A stretch of DNA of 39,134 nucleotides from Pseudomonadales bacterium (GCA_028280225.1 JANQMF010000217.1:1-39134), one strand, 5' to 3'; counted from the stretch's first letter, positions 25,572 through 36,070 are shown. The notes: generated by a model from the sequence alone, not told the origin. Made by a program: numbers and translations.

Positions 25572-25682
25572 ATTTAAATCAGTGCATGAATACCCTGCAT
25601 GTTCCCACCCACCTGCCGCGAGACCACCCATGTTATGCTCATTTGATCCAGCACCCACAACACAGCAACGGAAAACCCTGTC

Positions 25683-26138
25683 TTGACCAACCTCAAAAAA
25701 ATCTACCACTACGAGCGGGTAACCGACACCATTGCTTCATCAGGACAACCCACCCCGGATCAGTTTCAGGACATAAAAGATGCGGGCTACCAGGCAGTGG
25801 TTAATCTGGCTTTGCCGGACTCGGACAATGCCATTGCCAACGAAGGCAGTCTGGTGACCGCTTTAGAAATGAGTTACTTCCACATCCCCGTGAAGTTTGA
25901 TGACCCCACTCCGGAGGATTTAAAAACCTTCAGTGGATTGATGGATGCACTGGCGGAGCACAAGGTTTGGGTCCACTGTGTGGTTAATGCCCGGGTGTCC
26001 GCTTTCTTGTATGTCTACCTGCACCAGATTAAGGGGCTGCCGGCCTCCGCCTGCCGCACCCAGCTTCTGGAACGCTGGGAGCCGCAGATGGATGAGGTTT
26101 GGCAACGATTTATCAGCACGGCTGCTGAACAGACTTAA
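25683..26138 (+). CDS. protein tyrosine phosphatase-like protein (DUF442/Blh-like)
   Basis: A 151-residue cytoplasmic protein with the dual-specificity/DUF442 phosphatase layout. It has an N-terminal SGQPTPDQFQDIKDAGYQAVVNL block, a central YFHIPVKFDDPTPEDL segment and the P-loop VHCVVNARVSAF. The P-loop spacing is C-x4-R, one residue shorter than the classic C-x5-R, as in DUF442/Blh-like proteins, so activity may differ from that of true tyrosine phosphatases. The start is TTG at 25683 with GGAAAA upstream; no ATG exists before residue 63. It leads a two-gene plus-strand unit with the PHP phosphatase 15 bases downstream. Confidence 0.82.
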   Translation: MTNLKKIYHYERVTDTIASSGQPTPDQFQDIKDAGYQAVVNLALPDSDNAIANEGSLVTALEMSYFHIPVKFDDPTPEDLKTFSGLMDALAEHKVWVHCVVNARVSAFLYVYLHQIKGLPASACRTQLLERWEPQMDEVWQRFISTAAEQT

Positions 26139-26153
26139 GGATCAGGGATAGAT

Positions 26154-27011
26154 ATGCAGGATTATGCAAAAGTTTCCGTCCACGGGGGTCACAGCGGCAC
26201 CTACTGCAACCACGCCCGGGACCACCTGGCTGACGTGGTGCAACGCTATATCGATCTGGGTTTCGAATGGGTTTGTCTGACCGAACATATGCCACCCGCC
26301 AACGCAGCCATGATCATGCCGGAAGAAGCTGCCGCAGGCTATGACACTGCGGGTCTGCATCAACGCTTTGCCCGGTATTTTGACGAAGCCCGCGCCCTGG
26401 CCAGCGCACACAAAAACTCAATAGAACTGTTGGTTGGTTTTGAAACCGAAGCCTATACCGGCTTTGAGCAGGAAGTGGAAAGCCTGATTGCCACCTTCGA
26501 GCCGGATATGATTGTCGGCTCGGTTCATCATGTGGCCGACATTCTGTTTGACGCCGGGCCCGCCGCTTATCAAGCCGCCCGGGATGCCTGCGGCAGTATC
26601 GAAAACATGTACTGCGAATATTTTGACCGGCAACTGGCATTAATTAATCGTTTTGAACCCGCGGTGGTGGGTCACTTTGACCTGATTCGCATCTACGACC
26701 CGGATTACCCCAGCCGTTGGCAGGTGCCCGCCATTAAAGAGCGGGCACTCCGCAATCTTGACCGCATTAAGTCCCTTGGCCTGATTCTGGACTTGAATGC
26801 CAGAGCCCTGGCCAAGGGAGCCGCGGAACCCTATATTGCTTCCCCCTGGCTCAGCTATGCCATTAAACAGGAAATTGCCATTGTGACCGGCGACGACTCC
26901 CACGGTATCGACAACGTCGGCAACCATTTGGATGAAACCGTGGCGGCGCTTTTACGCGCGGGTGGGCATACCCGCTGGACCAAACCCGCTTACTTCAGGC
27001 ATTGCCGCTGA
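26154..27011 (+). CDS. PHP-domain histidinol-phosphatase-like hydrolase
   Basis: A 285-residue PHP metallohydrolase resembling HisK-type histidinol phosphatases. Metal ligands are visible as HGGHSGTYC near the N-terminus, CLTEH, the glutamate in GFETEAY, SVHHV, VVGHFDLIR and the final GDDSHG. It would hydrolyse a phosphomonoester in the cytoplasm using a trinuclear metal centre. Start ATG 26154 has AGGGAT upstream. It follows the tyrosine-phosphatase-like gene by 15 bases and ends only 6 bases from the convergent kdsA stop. Histidine synthesis is the default role, but there are no his genes around it, so another phosphoester is possible. Confidence 0.87.
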   Translation: MQDYAKVSVHGGHSGTYCNHARDHLADVVQRYIDLGFEWVCLTEHMPPANAAMIMPEEAAAGYDTAGLHQRFARYFDEARALASAHKNSIELLVGFETEAYTGFEQEVESLIATFEPDMIVGSVHHVADILFDAGPAAYQAARDACGSIENMYCEYFDRQLALINRFEPAVVGHFDLIRIYDPDYPSRWQVPAIKERALRNLDRIKSLGLILDLNARALAKGAAEPYIASPWLSYAIKQEIAIVTGDDSHGIDNVGNHLDETVAALLRAGGHTRWTKPAYFRHCR

Positions 27012-27017
27012 AGTCCG

Positions 27018-29439
<2,422 letters not shown>

Positions 29440-29534
29440 AGACACCTCCAGTTTGTTCGCCGATAATTTTGTACCACCGCATACTCAGGGAACCATCAGC
29501 GGCATTTATGGTCTTTTCAAAACAACAATAACAA

Positions 29535-29687
29535 GTGAGCCGCCATGACCTCCATCTATACCTGTTTGATCTATTTGACCCGCTTGACCCGGATAACTCA
29601 CTTGACCCTGTTGAACCCAGTGACCCACTTGCGCACAAGGCGGCGCTGGTCCGCGTTATGCGGATTTACCGCCGTCTTGTTATGTAG
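29535..29687 (+). CDS. candidate 50-residue overlapping ORF
   Basis: A GTG at 29535 opens 50 codons in a frame different from the 29545 gene. It reads as an acidic/proline-rich peptide (LFDLFDPLDPDNSLDP) and then a basic tail ending RIYRRLVM. Its composition looks more protein-like than the overlapping N-terminal part of the 29545 frame. No ribosome site is visible, so it may be only a product of the 9-bp periodic DNA here. Confidence 0.2.
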   Translation: MSRHDLHLYLFDLFDPLDPDNSLDPVEPSDPLAHKAALVRVMRIYRRLVM

Positions 29688-30009
29688 TCAACTGCAAGCC
29701 GCAGAAGTTCGCAGCATGCCCTTAACCAATACTGTCGGTTCTGAGTGTCCAACCACCGGAGTACGGGTTGAAGCGGTCACCCCCCAGGCGGATGTCACCC
29801 GGGAGGAAATTGTCCTTTCCGTACCCAAACAACGGGTTGACGAACAAGCCAACCTCAAGCTTTATAAGTTGGACAATACCGCCTTTGCATTTGCGGAATT
29901 TAAAGAGCTTCGGGATAACCGTTATGGAGACCGGCGGACCTTTTCGGTAGTGGTGGCAAAGTCTGAAACGCTGCGCTTTAAGGTGGGTTTCGACTCCAGC
30001 CAATACTAA
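29545..30009 (+). CDS. exported protein of unknown function
   Basis: The frame from ATG 29545 gives 154 residues, but the first 28 are a threonine/leucine-rich stretch encoded by a degenerate 9-bp repeat. A TTG at 29629 would give 126 residues starting MRTRRRWSALCGF, a textbook signal peptide cleaved after LQAA, and may be the true start; neither has a good Shine-Dalgarno. The mature protein (about 105 residues) has one or two cysteines, several beta-prone segments (RTFSVVVAKSETLRFKVGF) and no family I recognise. It lies 23 bases before the YHS gene and is probably part of the same transcript. Confidence 0.7.
   Translation: MTSIYTCLIYLTRLTRITHLTLLNPVTHLRTRRRWSALCGFTAVLLCSQLQAAEVRSMPLTNTVGSECPTTGVRVEAVTPQADVTREEIVLSVPKQRVDEQANLKLYKLDNTAFAFAEFKELRDNRYGDRRTFSVVVAKSETLRFKVGFDSSQY
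29562..29633. repeat. degenerate 9-bp periodic array (about eight units)
   Basis: Eight consecutive 9-base units follow the pattern NNNNTTGAC, for example CTATTTGAC, CCGCTTGAC, TCACTTGAC and CCTGTTGAA. The array overlaps the uncertain start region of the 29545 gene. Confidence 0.65.
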
Positions 30010-30032
30010 TCGGACGCTGCCAGGTAGATCTT

Positions 30033-30506
30033 ATGAACCACATAGCCGCACTGAAACGCATTTTGCTTTTGACCTTTGTTTTGCCCGCTGGCCTTGGCCA
30101 CGCCAACGTACCCAGTCTGCATGACACCACGTTCTGTGCCCCGGATGGCATTGCTCTTGGTGGTTACGATGCGGTATCTTACCATCAGATTAACGGCCCA
30201 ATTAAGGGGAGCGGCGAATACCGGGTGACAGTGGGAACACTCACTTTTCAATTCGCCACGCTGGCGAATCAGGAGACTTTTGAACAAAACCCCGAACAAT
30301 ATACACCAACGTATCTGGGTTGGTGTTCTGCCACCCTGTCCATGGGCCGTTTGGCCTGCCCGGACTATACCAACTTCCAGATCGAAAATGGGCGTTTGCT
30401 GTTGTTCGAACGAATCGGCTTTACCAACGGCAGAGATATGTGGAACGCCGACCCAAGAGGTAACAAGGCCAGAGCAGACGAAAACTTTATCAAGCTGAGC
30501 CAATGA
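30033..30506 (+). CDS. YHS domain-containing exported protein
   Basis: 157 residues: a signal peptide (about 1-24, to GLGHA) and a YHS-type domain with GIALGGYDAVSYHQ at its start, FATLANQETFEQNPEQYTP in the middle and LGWCSATLSMGR. YHS domains are small folds found with metal or nucleotide chemistry (TRASH-related), and secreted versions are common but uncharacterised; cysteines at CAPD, GWCSA and LACPD could bind metal. Its TGA stop overlaps the ATG of the TAXI gene (ATGA), so the two are translationally coupled. Confidence 0.85.
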   Translation: MNHIAALKRILLLTFVLPAGLGHANVPSLHDTTFCAPDGIALGGYDAVSYHQINGPIKGSGEYRVTVGTLTFQFATLANQETFEQNPEQYTPTYLGWCSATLSMGRLACPDYTNFQIENGRLLLFERIGFTNGRDMWNADPRGNKARADENFIKLSQ

Positions 30507-31714
30507 AGTGGGTCGGCAGCCTGATTGTCCTGCTGTTCCTGTGGGGCTGCGAAGGTCAGCAGCCGCTTGTGGTGGGCAAAGCGCCGGATGAGCCCGCTTC
30601 CGCCATTGCCGAAACCCTGATCCGTGATTTTGGCGACCGCCTGCCCCTGGCCTTAAAGACTTATGCGGACCAGAATCAGTTAACCGTGGACCTGCAGGCA
30701 GGCCGAGTGGATCTGGGCATTATCGAACAACCCCTGCGCCCCCTGGACAATCTGCGTCTGATCACCCCCTTGTATCGAAGCGTATTACATGTGCTCATCC
30801 GCGACAGCTTGCACGACTGTAAAACCCCGGTTGTACTCACCGACGTGGTTGGCCTGGGCAAGGTTTATGCCGGCCCTCCCGGCTCAGCCGGACACTCGAT
30901 GTTAACCGCCTTAGCACAAGGGGGCTGGTTGCCCAGGCTGAAAGAGCTGGACATTCTGGAAACCCCATTTGGCGACGCACCGGACATATTTATCCAGTTC
31001 GGCGGCATTCTCAGCCAGGACGCCCAGAGCCGTTTGCCGGGATTTTGCCTGGCTTCTCTAGGTGACGTTGCCCGCCTGGGCAACGGATCCTGGGCAGAGG
31101 GGGTCAGTTACCGGTTTCCGCACTTATCACCCTTTGTGCTGCCGGCCGGGATCTACCCCGCGTTAAACCCGGAGCCGGTGTTGAGCCTGGCGGTTACCCA
31201 CCTGCTGGTGACCCATGGGGACATGGAGGCGGATCTGATTTATGACGTGATGAGCCTGGTCAAGGAAAACGCCAACGACATTGGCGCCATCGACCCCATG
31301 GTGGGGGCCACCATTCACGAAGAATTCATCAACGACCGGCTTAACATCCCCCTACACGAAGGGACCCAGCGATATATGCAGAGAAACGCACCCTCCTTCC
31401 TGGAACGATACGCTGAACTGCTGGCTTTTCTGATTACCCTGCTGGTTGCCGTCACAAGTGGGGGTGTTGCCGTGGTGCGTATCCGTAAACAGGCAAAAAA
31501 GGACAGAATTGACAGTTATATGAAAAAACTGATTGATGTCCGTCAGGACCTGGCAGCCCGCCGTGAGGATACAAGCGTACTGCGTTCCCGGGTCCTGGAC
31601 CTGCAGGCCAGCGTCACCCAACTGGTGGTTGACGAACGCCTGATCGCCGACAGCACCTTTCTGGCATTTTTAACCCTGTCCAACCAAATCCTGAACGAAC
31701 TCAACCACCCCTAA
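30503..31714 (+). CDS. TAXI-family substrate-binding protein with C-terminal membrane anchor and coiled coil
   Basis: A 403-residue protein with a lipoprotein-like signal (LFLWGC, cysteine 16) and a TAXI/NMT1-type periplasmic binding domain (about 20-300; AGRVDLGIIEQPL, KVYAGPPGSAGHSM, YPALNPEPVLSLAVTHLLVTH). A transmembrane helix follows (about 308-330; LLAFLITLLVAVTSGG), then a basic stop-transfer and a cytoplasmic helical tail (KKDRIDSYMKKLIDVRQ onward). TAXI proteins normally feed a fused TRAP permease, but none is adjacent, so this looks like an orphan receptor tethered in the membrane, possibly a sensor. It is coupled by overlap to the YHS gene and converges on pntB. Confidence 0.85.
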   Translation: MKWVGSLIVLLFLWGCEGQQPLVVGKAPDEPASAIAETLIRDFGDRLPLALKTYADQNQLTVDLQAGRVDLGIIEQPLRPLDNLRLITPLYRSVLHVLIRDSLHDCKTPVVLTDVVGLGKVYAGPPGSAGHSMLTALAQGGWLPRLKELDILETPFGDAPDIFIQFGGILSQDAQSRLPGFCLASLGDVARLGNGSWAEGVSYRFPHLSPFVLPAGIYPALNPEPVLSLAVTHLLVTHGDMEADLIYDVMSLVKENANDIGAIDPMVGATIHEEFINDRLNIPLHEGTQRYMQRNAPSFLERYAELLAFLITLLVAVTSGGVAVVRIRKQAKKDRIDSYMKKLIDVRQDLAARREDTSVLRSRVLDLQASVTQLVVDERLIADSTFLAFLTLSNQILNELNHP

Positions 31715-31717
31715 AGT

Positions 31718-31831
31718 CCGCTAACGTTGGGGTCAGACCCCAGCATTTGCGAATTCGCTTGCTTCATGCACCACCGTCTGCGGCTGGGCGGGTAAACTGC
31801 TTACGCTGGGGTCTGACCCCAACGTTAGCGG
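31718..31831. repeat. 114-bp palindromic element with perfect 27-bp inverted ends (REPIN/MITE-like)
   Basis: The left arm (31718-31744) and the right arm (31805-31831) are exact reverse complements over 27 bases. Each arm contains its own palindrome, GGGGTC-A-GACCCC on the left and GGGGTC-T-GACCCC on the right. The 60-base centre has another perfect palindrome, GCGAATTCGC (31749-31758). It fills the gap between the TAXI stop (31714) and the pntB stop (31832) exactly. It encodes no protein. It could be a non-autonomous REP doublet mobilised by a RAYT transposase elsewhere, and would also serve as a bidirectional terminator. Confidence 0.85.
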
Positions 31832-33193
31832 TTAGGATTTGAATTCGGCGACTACGGTGGATAGAGACTCTTTGGCGTCACCAAACAGCATGCGGGTGTT
31901 TTCGCCAAAGAATAACGGGTTGTCCACTCCGGAAAAACCTGATGCCATGGAGCGTTTGAGGACAAAAACCGTGCGGGCATGGTCAACGTTGATAATGGGC
32001 ATACCGTAAATTGGGCTGTTTTCGTCGTTGCGTGCCGCCGGGTTAACCACGTCATTTGCCCCGATCACTACCGCCACGTCAATATTTTCTATGCGCGGGT
32101 TAATATCGTCCATTTCAATCAACTGATCGTAAGGTACGTTGGATTCCGCTAACAGTACATTCATGTGGCCAGGCATCCGCCCGGCAACCGGGTGAATGGC
32201 ATACGTCACTTCCGCACCGTTACCTTCCAGCAGTTCCCCCAACTCTCTGACCACATGCTGGGCCTGGGCAACCGCCATTCCGTAACCGGGGACAAAGGTC
32301 ACCGACTGGGCCGCTTCCAGAATGAGGAAGGCGTCTTCCGCATTAATCGGTTTAACCTCACCTTCAACCTTGGACGCCTGTTTTACCGCGCCAAATCCGG
32401 AAAACAGAACGTTGGCCAAACTCCGGTTCATCGCCTTACACATAATGTTGGTGAGAATGATCCCCGCAGCCCCTACCATGGCACCGGCAACAATCAGAAT
32501 GTTGTTTTGAATGGCAAAACCCGCCGCACAGGCAGCCAGACCGGAATAGCTGTTCAGCAGCGAGATCACCACCGGCATATCCGCACCGCCAATCGGCAGC
32601 ACCGCCATGACGCCAAACAGGCAGGCCAGGCCAATCACAGCGTACAGATAGGGTGAATCCACCCCGGGCTCCAGACAGAACATCACCGCGCAGGCCACCA
32701 GGGCCAGGACGATAATGGCGTTAACAATACGTTGCGCGCCAAAGACAACCGCGGCACTGGTCATAACTTCAGACAGTTTGCCCCAGGCCAATATGCTGCC
32801 GGTAAAGGTGATCCCGCCAATGACCACCGAAAGCACAATGGTAATATCGGTAAATGTGGTGTTGCCGGTGTTATACAAGGCTGCCCAGCCGACCAGCAAA
32901 CTGGCAATACCGCCGCTGCCGTTAAACAGCGCCACCATTTCCGGCATGCTGGTCATGGCAACCTTCTGCGCGGTGATCGCGCCAATAATGCCTCCCACCA
33001 GGGCGGCGACAACAATCCAGGTGAAGGACAAAATCTCGGCATTGAACAGAGTAACCACCACGGCAATTAACATGCCAAGGGATGAGAGCATATTGCCGCG
33101 CACGGCAGTTGCGGGAGAGCCCAGTTGTTTCAGGCCAAATATGAAGAGCGCCGCGGCAACAATGTACCAAACGTTGATCAATTCAATACTCAT
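31832..33193 (-). CDS. pntB: NAD(P)(+) transhydrogenase beta subunit
   Basis: PntB (453 residues) forms half of the proton channel and the NADP(H)-binding domain of the proton-translocating transhydrogenase in the inner membrane, which makes NADPH at the expense of the proton gradient. Nine or so membrane helices fill residues 1-260; the C-terminal domain has GYGMAVAQAQHVV, AIHPVAGRMPGHMNVLLAESNVPYD, VVIGANDVVNPAA and the DHARTVFVLKRSM segment, all typical of domain III. The ATG overlaps the pntAb stop (ATGA), and GGGAG lies upstream. It ends one base after the 114-bp palindromic element. Confidence 0.97.
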   Translation of the reverse strand: MSIELINVWYIVAAALFIFGLKQLGSPATAVRGNMLSSLGMLIAVVVTLFNAEILSFTWIVVAALVGGIIGAITAQKVAMTSMPEMVALFNGSGGIASLLVGWAALYNTGNTTFTDITIVLSVVIGGITFTGSILAWGKLSEVMTSAAVVFGAQRIVNAIIVLALVACAVMFCLEPGVDSPYLYAVIGLACLFGVMAVLPIGGADMPVVISLLNSYSGLAACAAGFAIQNNILIVAGAMVGAAGIILTNIMCKAMNRSLANVLFSGFGAVKQASKVEGEVKPINAEDAFLILEAAQSVTFVPGYGMAVAQAQHVVRELGELLEGNGAEVTYAIHPVAGRMPGHMNVLLAESNVPYDQLIEMDDINPRIENIDVAVVIGANDVVNPAARNDENSPIYGMPIINVDHARTVFVLKRSMASGFSGVDNPLFFGENTRMLFGDAKESLSTVVAEFKS

Positions 33194-33492
33194 GACTGAT
33201 CTCCCTGCTGATCAGAGTCTTTTTTCTTGAACATACTCAGCATACGGTTGGTCACCAGGTAGCCCCCCACCACATTAATGGAAGCAAATCCCACCGCCAG
33301 GGCACCCAGAATTGTCGACAGGGGTTGAATCTCCGCACCCGCGGAAATTAATGCGCCAACAATGGTGATACCAGAGATGGCATTGGCACCGGACATCAGC
33401 GGCGTATGCAAAGTGGCCGGCACCTTGGAAATAAGTTCAAAGCCCAAAAATATGGACAGCATCAATACTAATCCGAGTAATACAGCTTCCAT
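33190..33492 (-). CDS. pntAb: NAD(P)(+) transhydrogenase alpha subunit, membrane part (PntAb)
   Basis: A 100-residue membrane protein with three hydrophobic segments, corresponding to the C-terminal membrane part of E. coli PntA, which is a separate gene here (the split PntAa/PntAb form). Conserved text includes FLGFELISKVPATLHTPLMSG and GALAVGFASINVVGGYLVTNRML. I start at ATG 33492, three bases after the pntAa stop; a TTG directly precedes it. It overlaps pntB by four bases. Confidence 0.95.
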   Translation of the reverse strand: MEAVLLGLVLMLSIFLGFELISKVPATLHTPLMSGANAISGITIVGALISAGAEIQPLSTILGALAVGFASINVVGGYLVTNRMLSMFKKKDSDQQGDQS

Positions 33493-33495
33493 CAA

Positions 33496-34632
33496 TCAAG
33501 CCCCGCTATATATATTTTTTATTGTTTCGTTCACCACGGCCCCGTCCCGGGTAATCACACAGTTCTGCACAATGTCATCCTCCGGATCCAGGTTCAGCGT
33601 TTTGGACTCTTCGTCCCAAAATTCACCGATCAGGTTAAACAGGTTGTTGGAGTACATTTCGCTGGCATTTCTGGCCACCTCGCTGGGTAAGTTGCCCTGC
33701 CCAACCACCTTAACGCCGTTAACGTCCACCACTTCATCCAGAACAGATCCTTCAACATTGCCACCGGTTTCAACCGCCATGTCAATGACCACACTCCCCG
33801 GCTGCATGGCTTCCACCATATCCCGCCCTACAATGCGTGGAGCCGGGCGTCCAAAAACCTGGGCGGTGGTAATCACCACATCACTCTGGGCAATCACCTT
33901 CTTCTGACCTTCCCGTTGCAATTCAACCTGTTCCGGCGTGAGCTCTTTGGCATACCCCTGTTCCGTCTGCCCAACCTCACCCAGATCAATTTCAACAAAC
34001 TTTGCACCCAGCGACTGCACCTGCTCCGCAACAACCGGGCGGGTATCAAAGGCTTCAACCCGTGCGCCCAGGCGTTTCGCCGTGGCAATGGCCTGCAAGC
34101 CGGCTACTCCCGCGCCAATAACAAACACCCGCGCCGGCGCAATGGTGCCCGCAGGTGTCATCATCATCGGCATAATTTTGGGACAGTGGAAGGCGGCTTG
34201 AATCACCGTCACGTAACCCGCCAGGTTCGCCTGAGAGGACAGGGCGTCCATTTTCTGGGCCCGGGTGGTGCGCGGGATCATTTCCATGGAAATAGCTGTA
34301 ACACCCTGACCGGCCATGGCCTCAACCAAGTCTTTTTCGTTAAACGGATCCAGAAAGCTGACGCTCAAGGCACCGGATTTAATGGACGCTACCTCTTCCT
34401 CAGCAGGCTTTCTTACCCGCATGATAATATCGGCATTACCCAATACCTGAGCCCTGTCCGCCACGGTTACCCCTTCCGCGGTGTAGTCGGCATCGGTAAA
34501 TCCCGCATTTGCACCGGTGCCGGATTCGATGGCAATCTCAAACCCCAGCTTAATCAGTTTCTTGGCATTCTGCGGAACAAGTGCCGTGCGTAGCTCACCC
34601 GGCCAGGTTTCCTTTGGCACCCCAATTTGCAT
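33496..34632 (-). CDS. pntAa: NAD(P)(+) transhydrogenase alpha subunit, NAD-binding part (PntAa)
   Basis: The 378-residue soluble NAD(H)-binding domain I of the transhydrogenase. Motifs are MQIGVPKETWPGELRTALVP at the start, ALSSQANLAGYVTV, the Rossmann loop VIGAGVAGLQAIATAKRLGARVEAFDTRP, and VVITTAQVFGRPAPRIVGRDMVEAMQPGSVV. It is followed by pntAb and pntB in the usual order, spaced for one transcript, and is divergent from the TRAP genes. The 316-base gap upstream must hold its promoter. No ribosome site stronger than AGGGGG-type runs is visible before the ATG. Confidence 0.96.
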   Translation of the reverse strand: MQIGVPKETWPGELRTALVPQNAKKLIKLGFEIAIESGTGANAGFTDADYTAEGVTVADRAQVLGNADIIMRVRKPAEEEVASIKSGALSVSFLDPFNEKDLVEAMAGQGVTAISMEMIPRTTRAQKMDALSSQANLAGYVTVIQAAFHCPKIMPMMMTPAGTIAPARVFVIGAGVAGLQAIATAKRLGARVEAFDTRPVVAEQVQSLGAKFVEIDLGEVGQTEQGYAKELTPEQVELQREGQKKVIAQSDVVITTAQVFGRPAPRIVGRDMVEAMQPGSVVIDMAVETGGNVEGSVLDEVVDVNGVKVVGQGNLPSEVARNASEMYSNNLFNLIGEFWDEESKTLNLDPEDDIVQNCVITRDGAVVNETIKNIYSGA

Positions 34633-34948
34633 GCAACCCCCTAAATCTTTGAATTATTATGTATCGGCTACCGGCCTTCGAACCGCGGGAAGTTTACCCC
34701 CGATAATTATGAAAACAACTTCCGCAGCGGCAGCAAATAGTTTCCAGTTTGGAAAACCCGATAGCATATCGTGCTTGCAACAAAAGCCAAGGCTTCTCAC
34801 AATCTGCTTGCATCTTTTTTGTGCGTCTCATATGCCATTTGGTGATAAGGACCCGATTATCCGGGGGCCCATCAGCCGCCGGCTCAGGTGTCTTCCTTGG
34901 GTTTTCCCTTTATTGGGTTTAGGGAATAGGGGTTAGGGGAAAAACTGC
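34633..34948. other. 316-bp divergent intergenic region (pnt / TRAP)
   Basis: No gene is supported here. It must hold the promoters of pntAa (leftward) and of the TRAP genes (rightward). The right end is purine-rich, with TAGGGG repeated (34926-34942), and supplies the Shine-Dalgarno AGGGGA of the TRAP binding-protein gene. A CCGATAATTA motif and AT-rich patches near 34650 and 34700 are possible promoter elements. I see no strong palindrome. Confidence 0.5.
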
Positions 34949-36070
34949 ATGTCAAAACGTGTTTTAAGCCAACGCGCTGCCGGGCTTGCCGTGGTGACCG
35001 CCTTTGCAGCGGGGCTGCTGGCCAGCCTGGCGATCCGCCCGCCTGGCGCGCACTCTGTCGAGGTCAACGGGCAAAACGACCGGCAAAGCCAGACACGCAT
35101 TAACTGGCGCGTGCCCGTGGTATTCCAGACCACCTTACCGGTGCTTGGGGATAATCCGGTTTATGTGGCTGACATCATCCGGCGGGCCTCAAACGGTGCT
35201 ATCAGACTTCAGCTATTCGAGCCCGGTGAAATAGTCCCGGCGTTTTCTGTCACGGACGCGGTCAGAGACGGCAAAGTCAACGCGGGTTATGTGTGGCTGG
35301 GTTACGACCAAGGCAAAATCCCGGCCTCCCCCCTGGTGAGTGCCGTGCCCTTCGGCATGGAGCCGTGGGAATACAGCGCGTGGTGGTACGAAGCCGGCGG
35401 ACGGCAATTAACCGAAGAACTTTATCTGCCCCACAATATCCATCCCATATACTGCGGCATGACCGGGCCGGAAACCGCCGGATGGTTCCGCCAACCCATC
35501 GAGACGCTGGCCGACATCCAGGGCTTAAAAATCCGTTTTGCCGGTCTCGGCGGCAAGGTGATCGAACGCCTGGGTGCCAGTGTCACCATGCTGCCCGGCG
35601 GAGAAATATTTCAGGCTCTGGAAAAAGGGGCCATCGATGCCACGGAATTTGCCCTCCCCGTGGTTGACCAAACCCTGGGTTTTAATCGGGTTGCCAAATA
35701 CAACTACTACCCGGGATGGCATCAGACCTTTACCTCTTCTCACCTGGTGGTCAACCTGGACGCCTGGCGGCAGCTGAGCCCGGCCGACCAGGCCCTGTTA
35801 GAAGCCGGCTGCACTGCCGGTGTGATTCGCAATCTGGCCCGGTCCGAGGCCCTGCAGGGTGAGGTCATTGCCAAGTTCCCGGATATTGGCGTCAGCGCAC
35901 AAACCTTACCCCAGGACATTCTGAAAAATCTGCAACAAATCGCCAATCAGGTGCTGGAGGAAGAAGCCGCCAACGATCCCCACTTCGCCAAAATTCTCGC
36001 CAGTCAAAAGGAATTTCGCGCCAACTACGCCCACTGGAAATCCCGCGCCTATCTGCCCCGGGACTTTTAG
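34949..36070 (+). CDS. TRAP transporter substrate-binding protein, DctP family
   Basis: A 373-residue periplasmic binding protein with a signal sequence (about 1-36; AAGLAVVTAFAAGLLASLA). The DctP-type core includes VYVADIIRRASNGAIRLQLFEPGEIVP, GYVWLGYDQGKIP, the motif DIQGLKIRFAGLGGKVIERLGA (substrate-carboxylate arginine region) and MLPGGEIFQALEKGAIDATEF. It delivers a carboxylate-type solute to the DctQM permease encoded directly downstream. ATG 34949 has AGGGGA nine bases upstream. The ligand is not evident; the tryptophan-rich EPWEYSAWWYEAGG resembles the mannitol/chloroaromatic-type subgroup, which is only suggestive. Confidence 0.92.
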   Translation: MSKRVLSQRAAGLAVVTAFAAGLLASLAIRPPGAHSVEVNGQNDRQSQTRINWRVPVVFQTTLPVLGDNPVYVADIIRRASNGAIRLQLFEPGEIVPAFSVTDAVRDGKVNAGYVWLGYDQGKIPASPLVSAVPFGMEPWEYSAWWYEAGGRQLTEELYLPHNIHPIYCGMTGPETAGWFRQPIETLADIQGLKIRFAGLGGKVIERLGASVTMLPGGEIFQALEKGAIDATEFALPVVDQTLGFNRVAKYNYYPGWHQTFTSSHLVVNLDAWRQLSPADQALLEAGCTAGVIRNLARSEALQGEVIAKFPDIGVSAQTLPQDILKNLQQIANQVLEEEAANDPHFAKILASQKEFRANYAHWKSRAYLPRDF

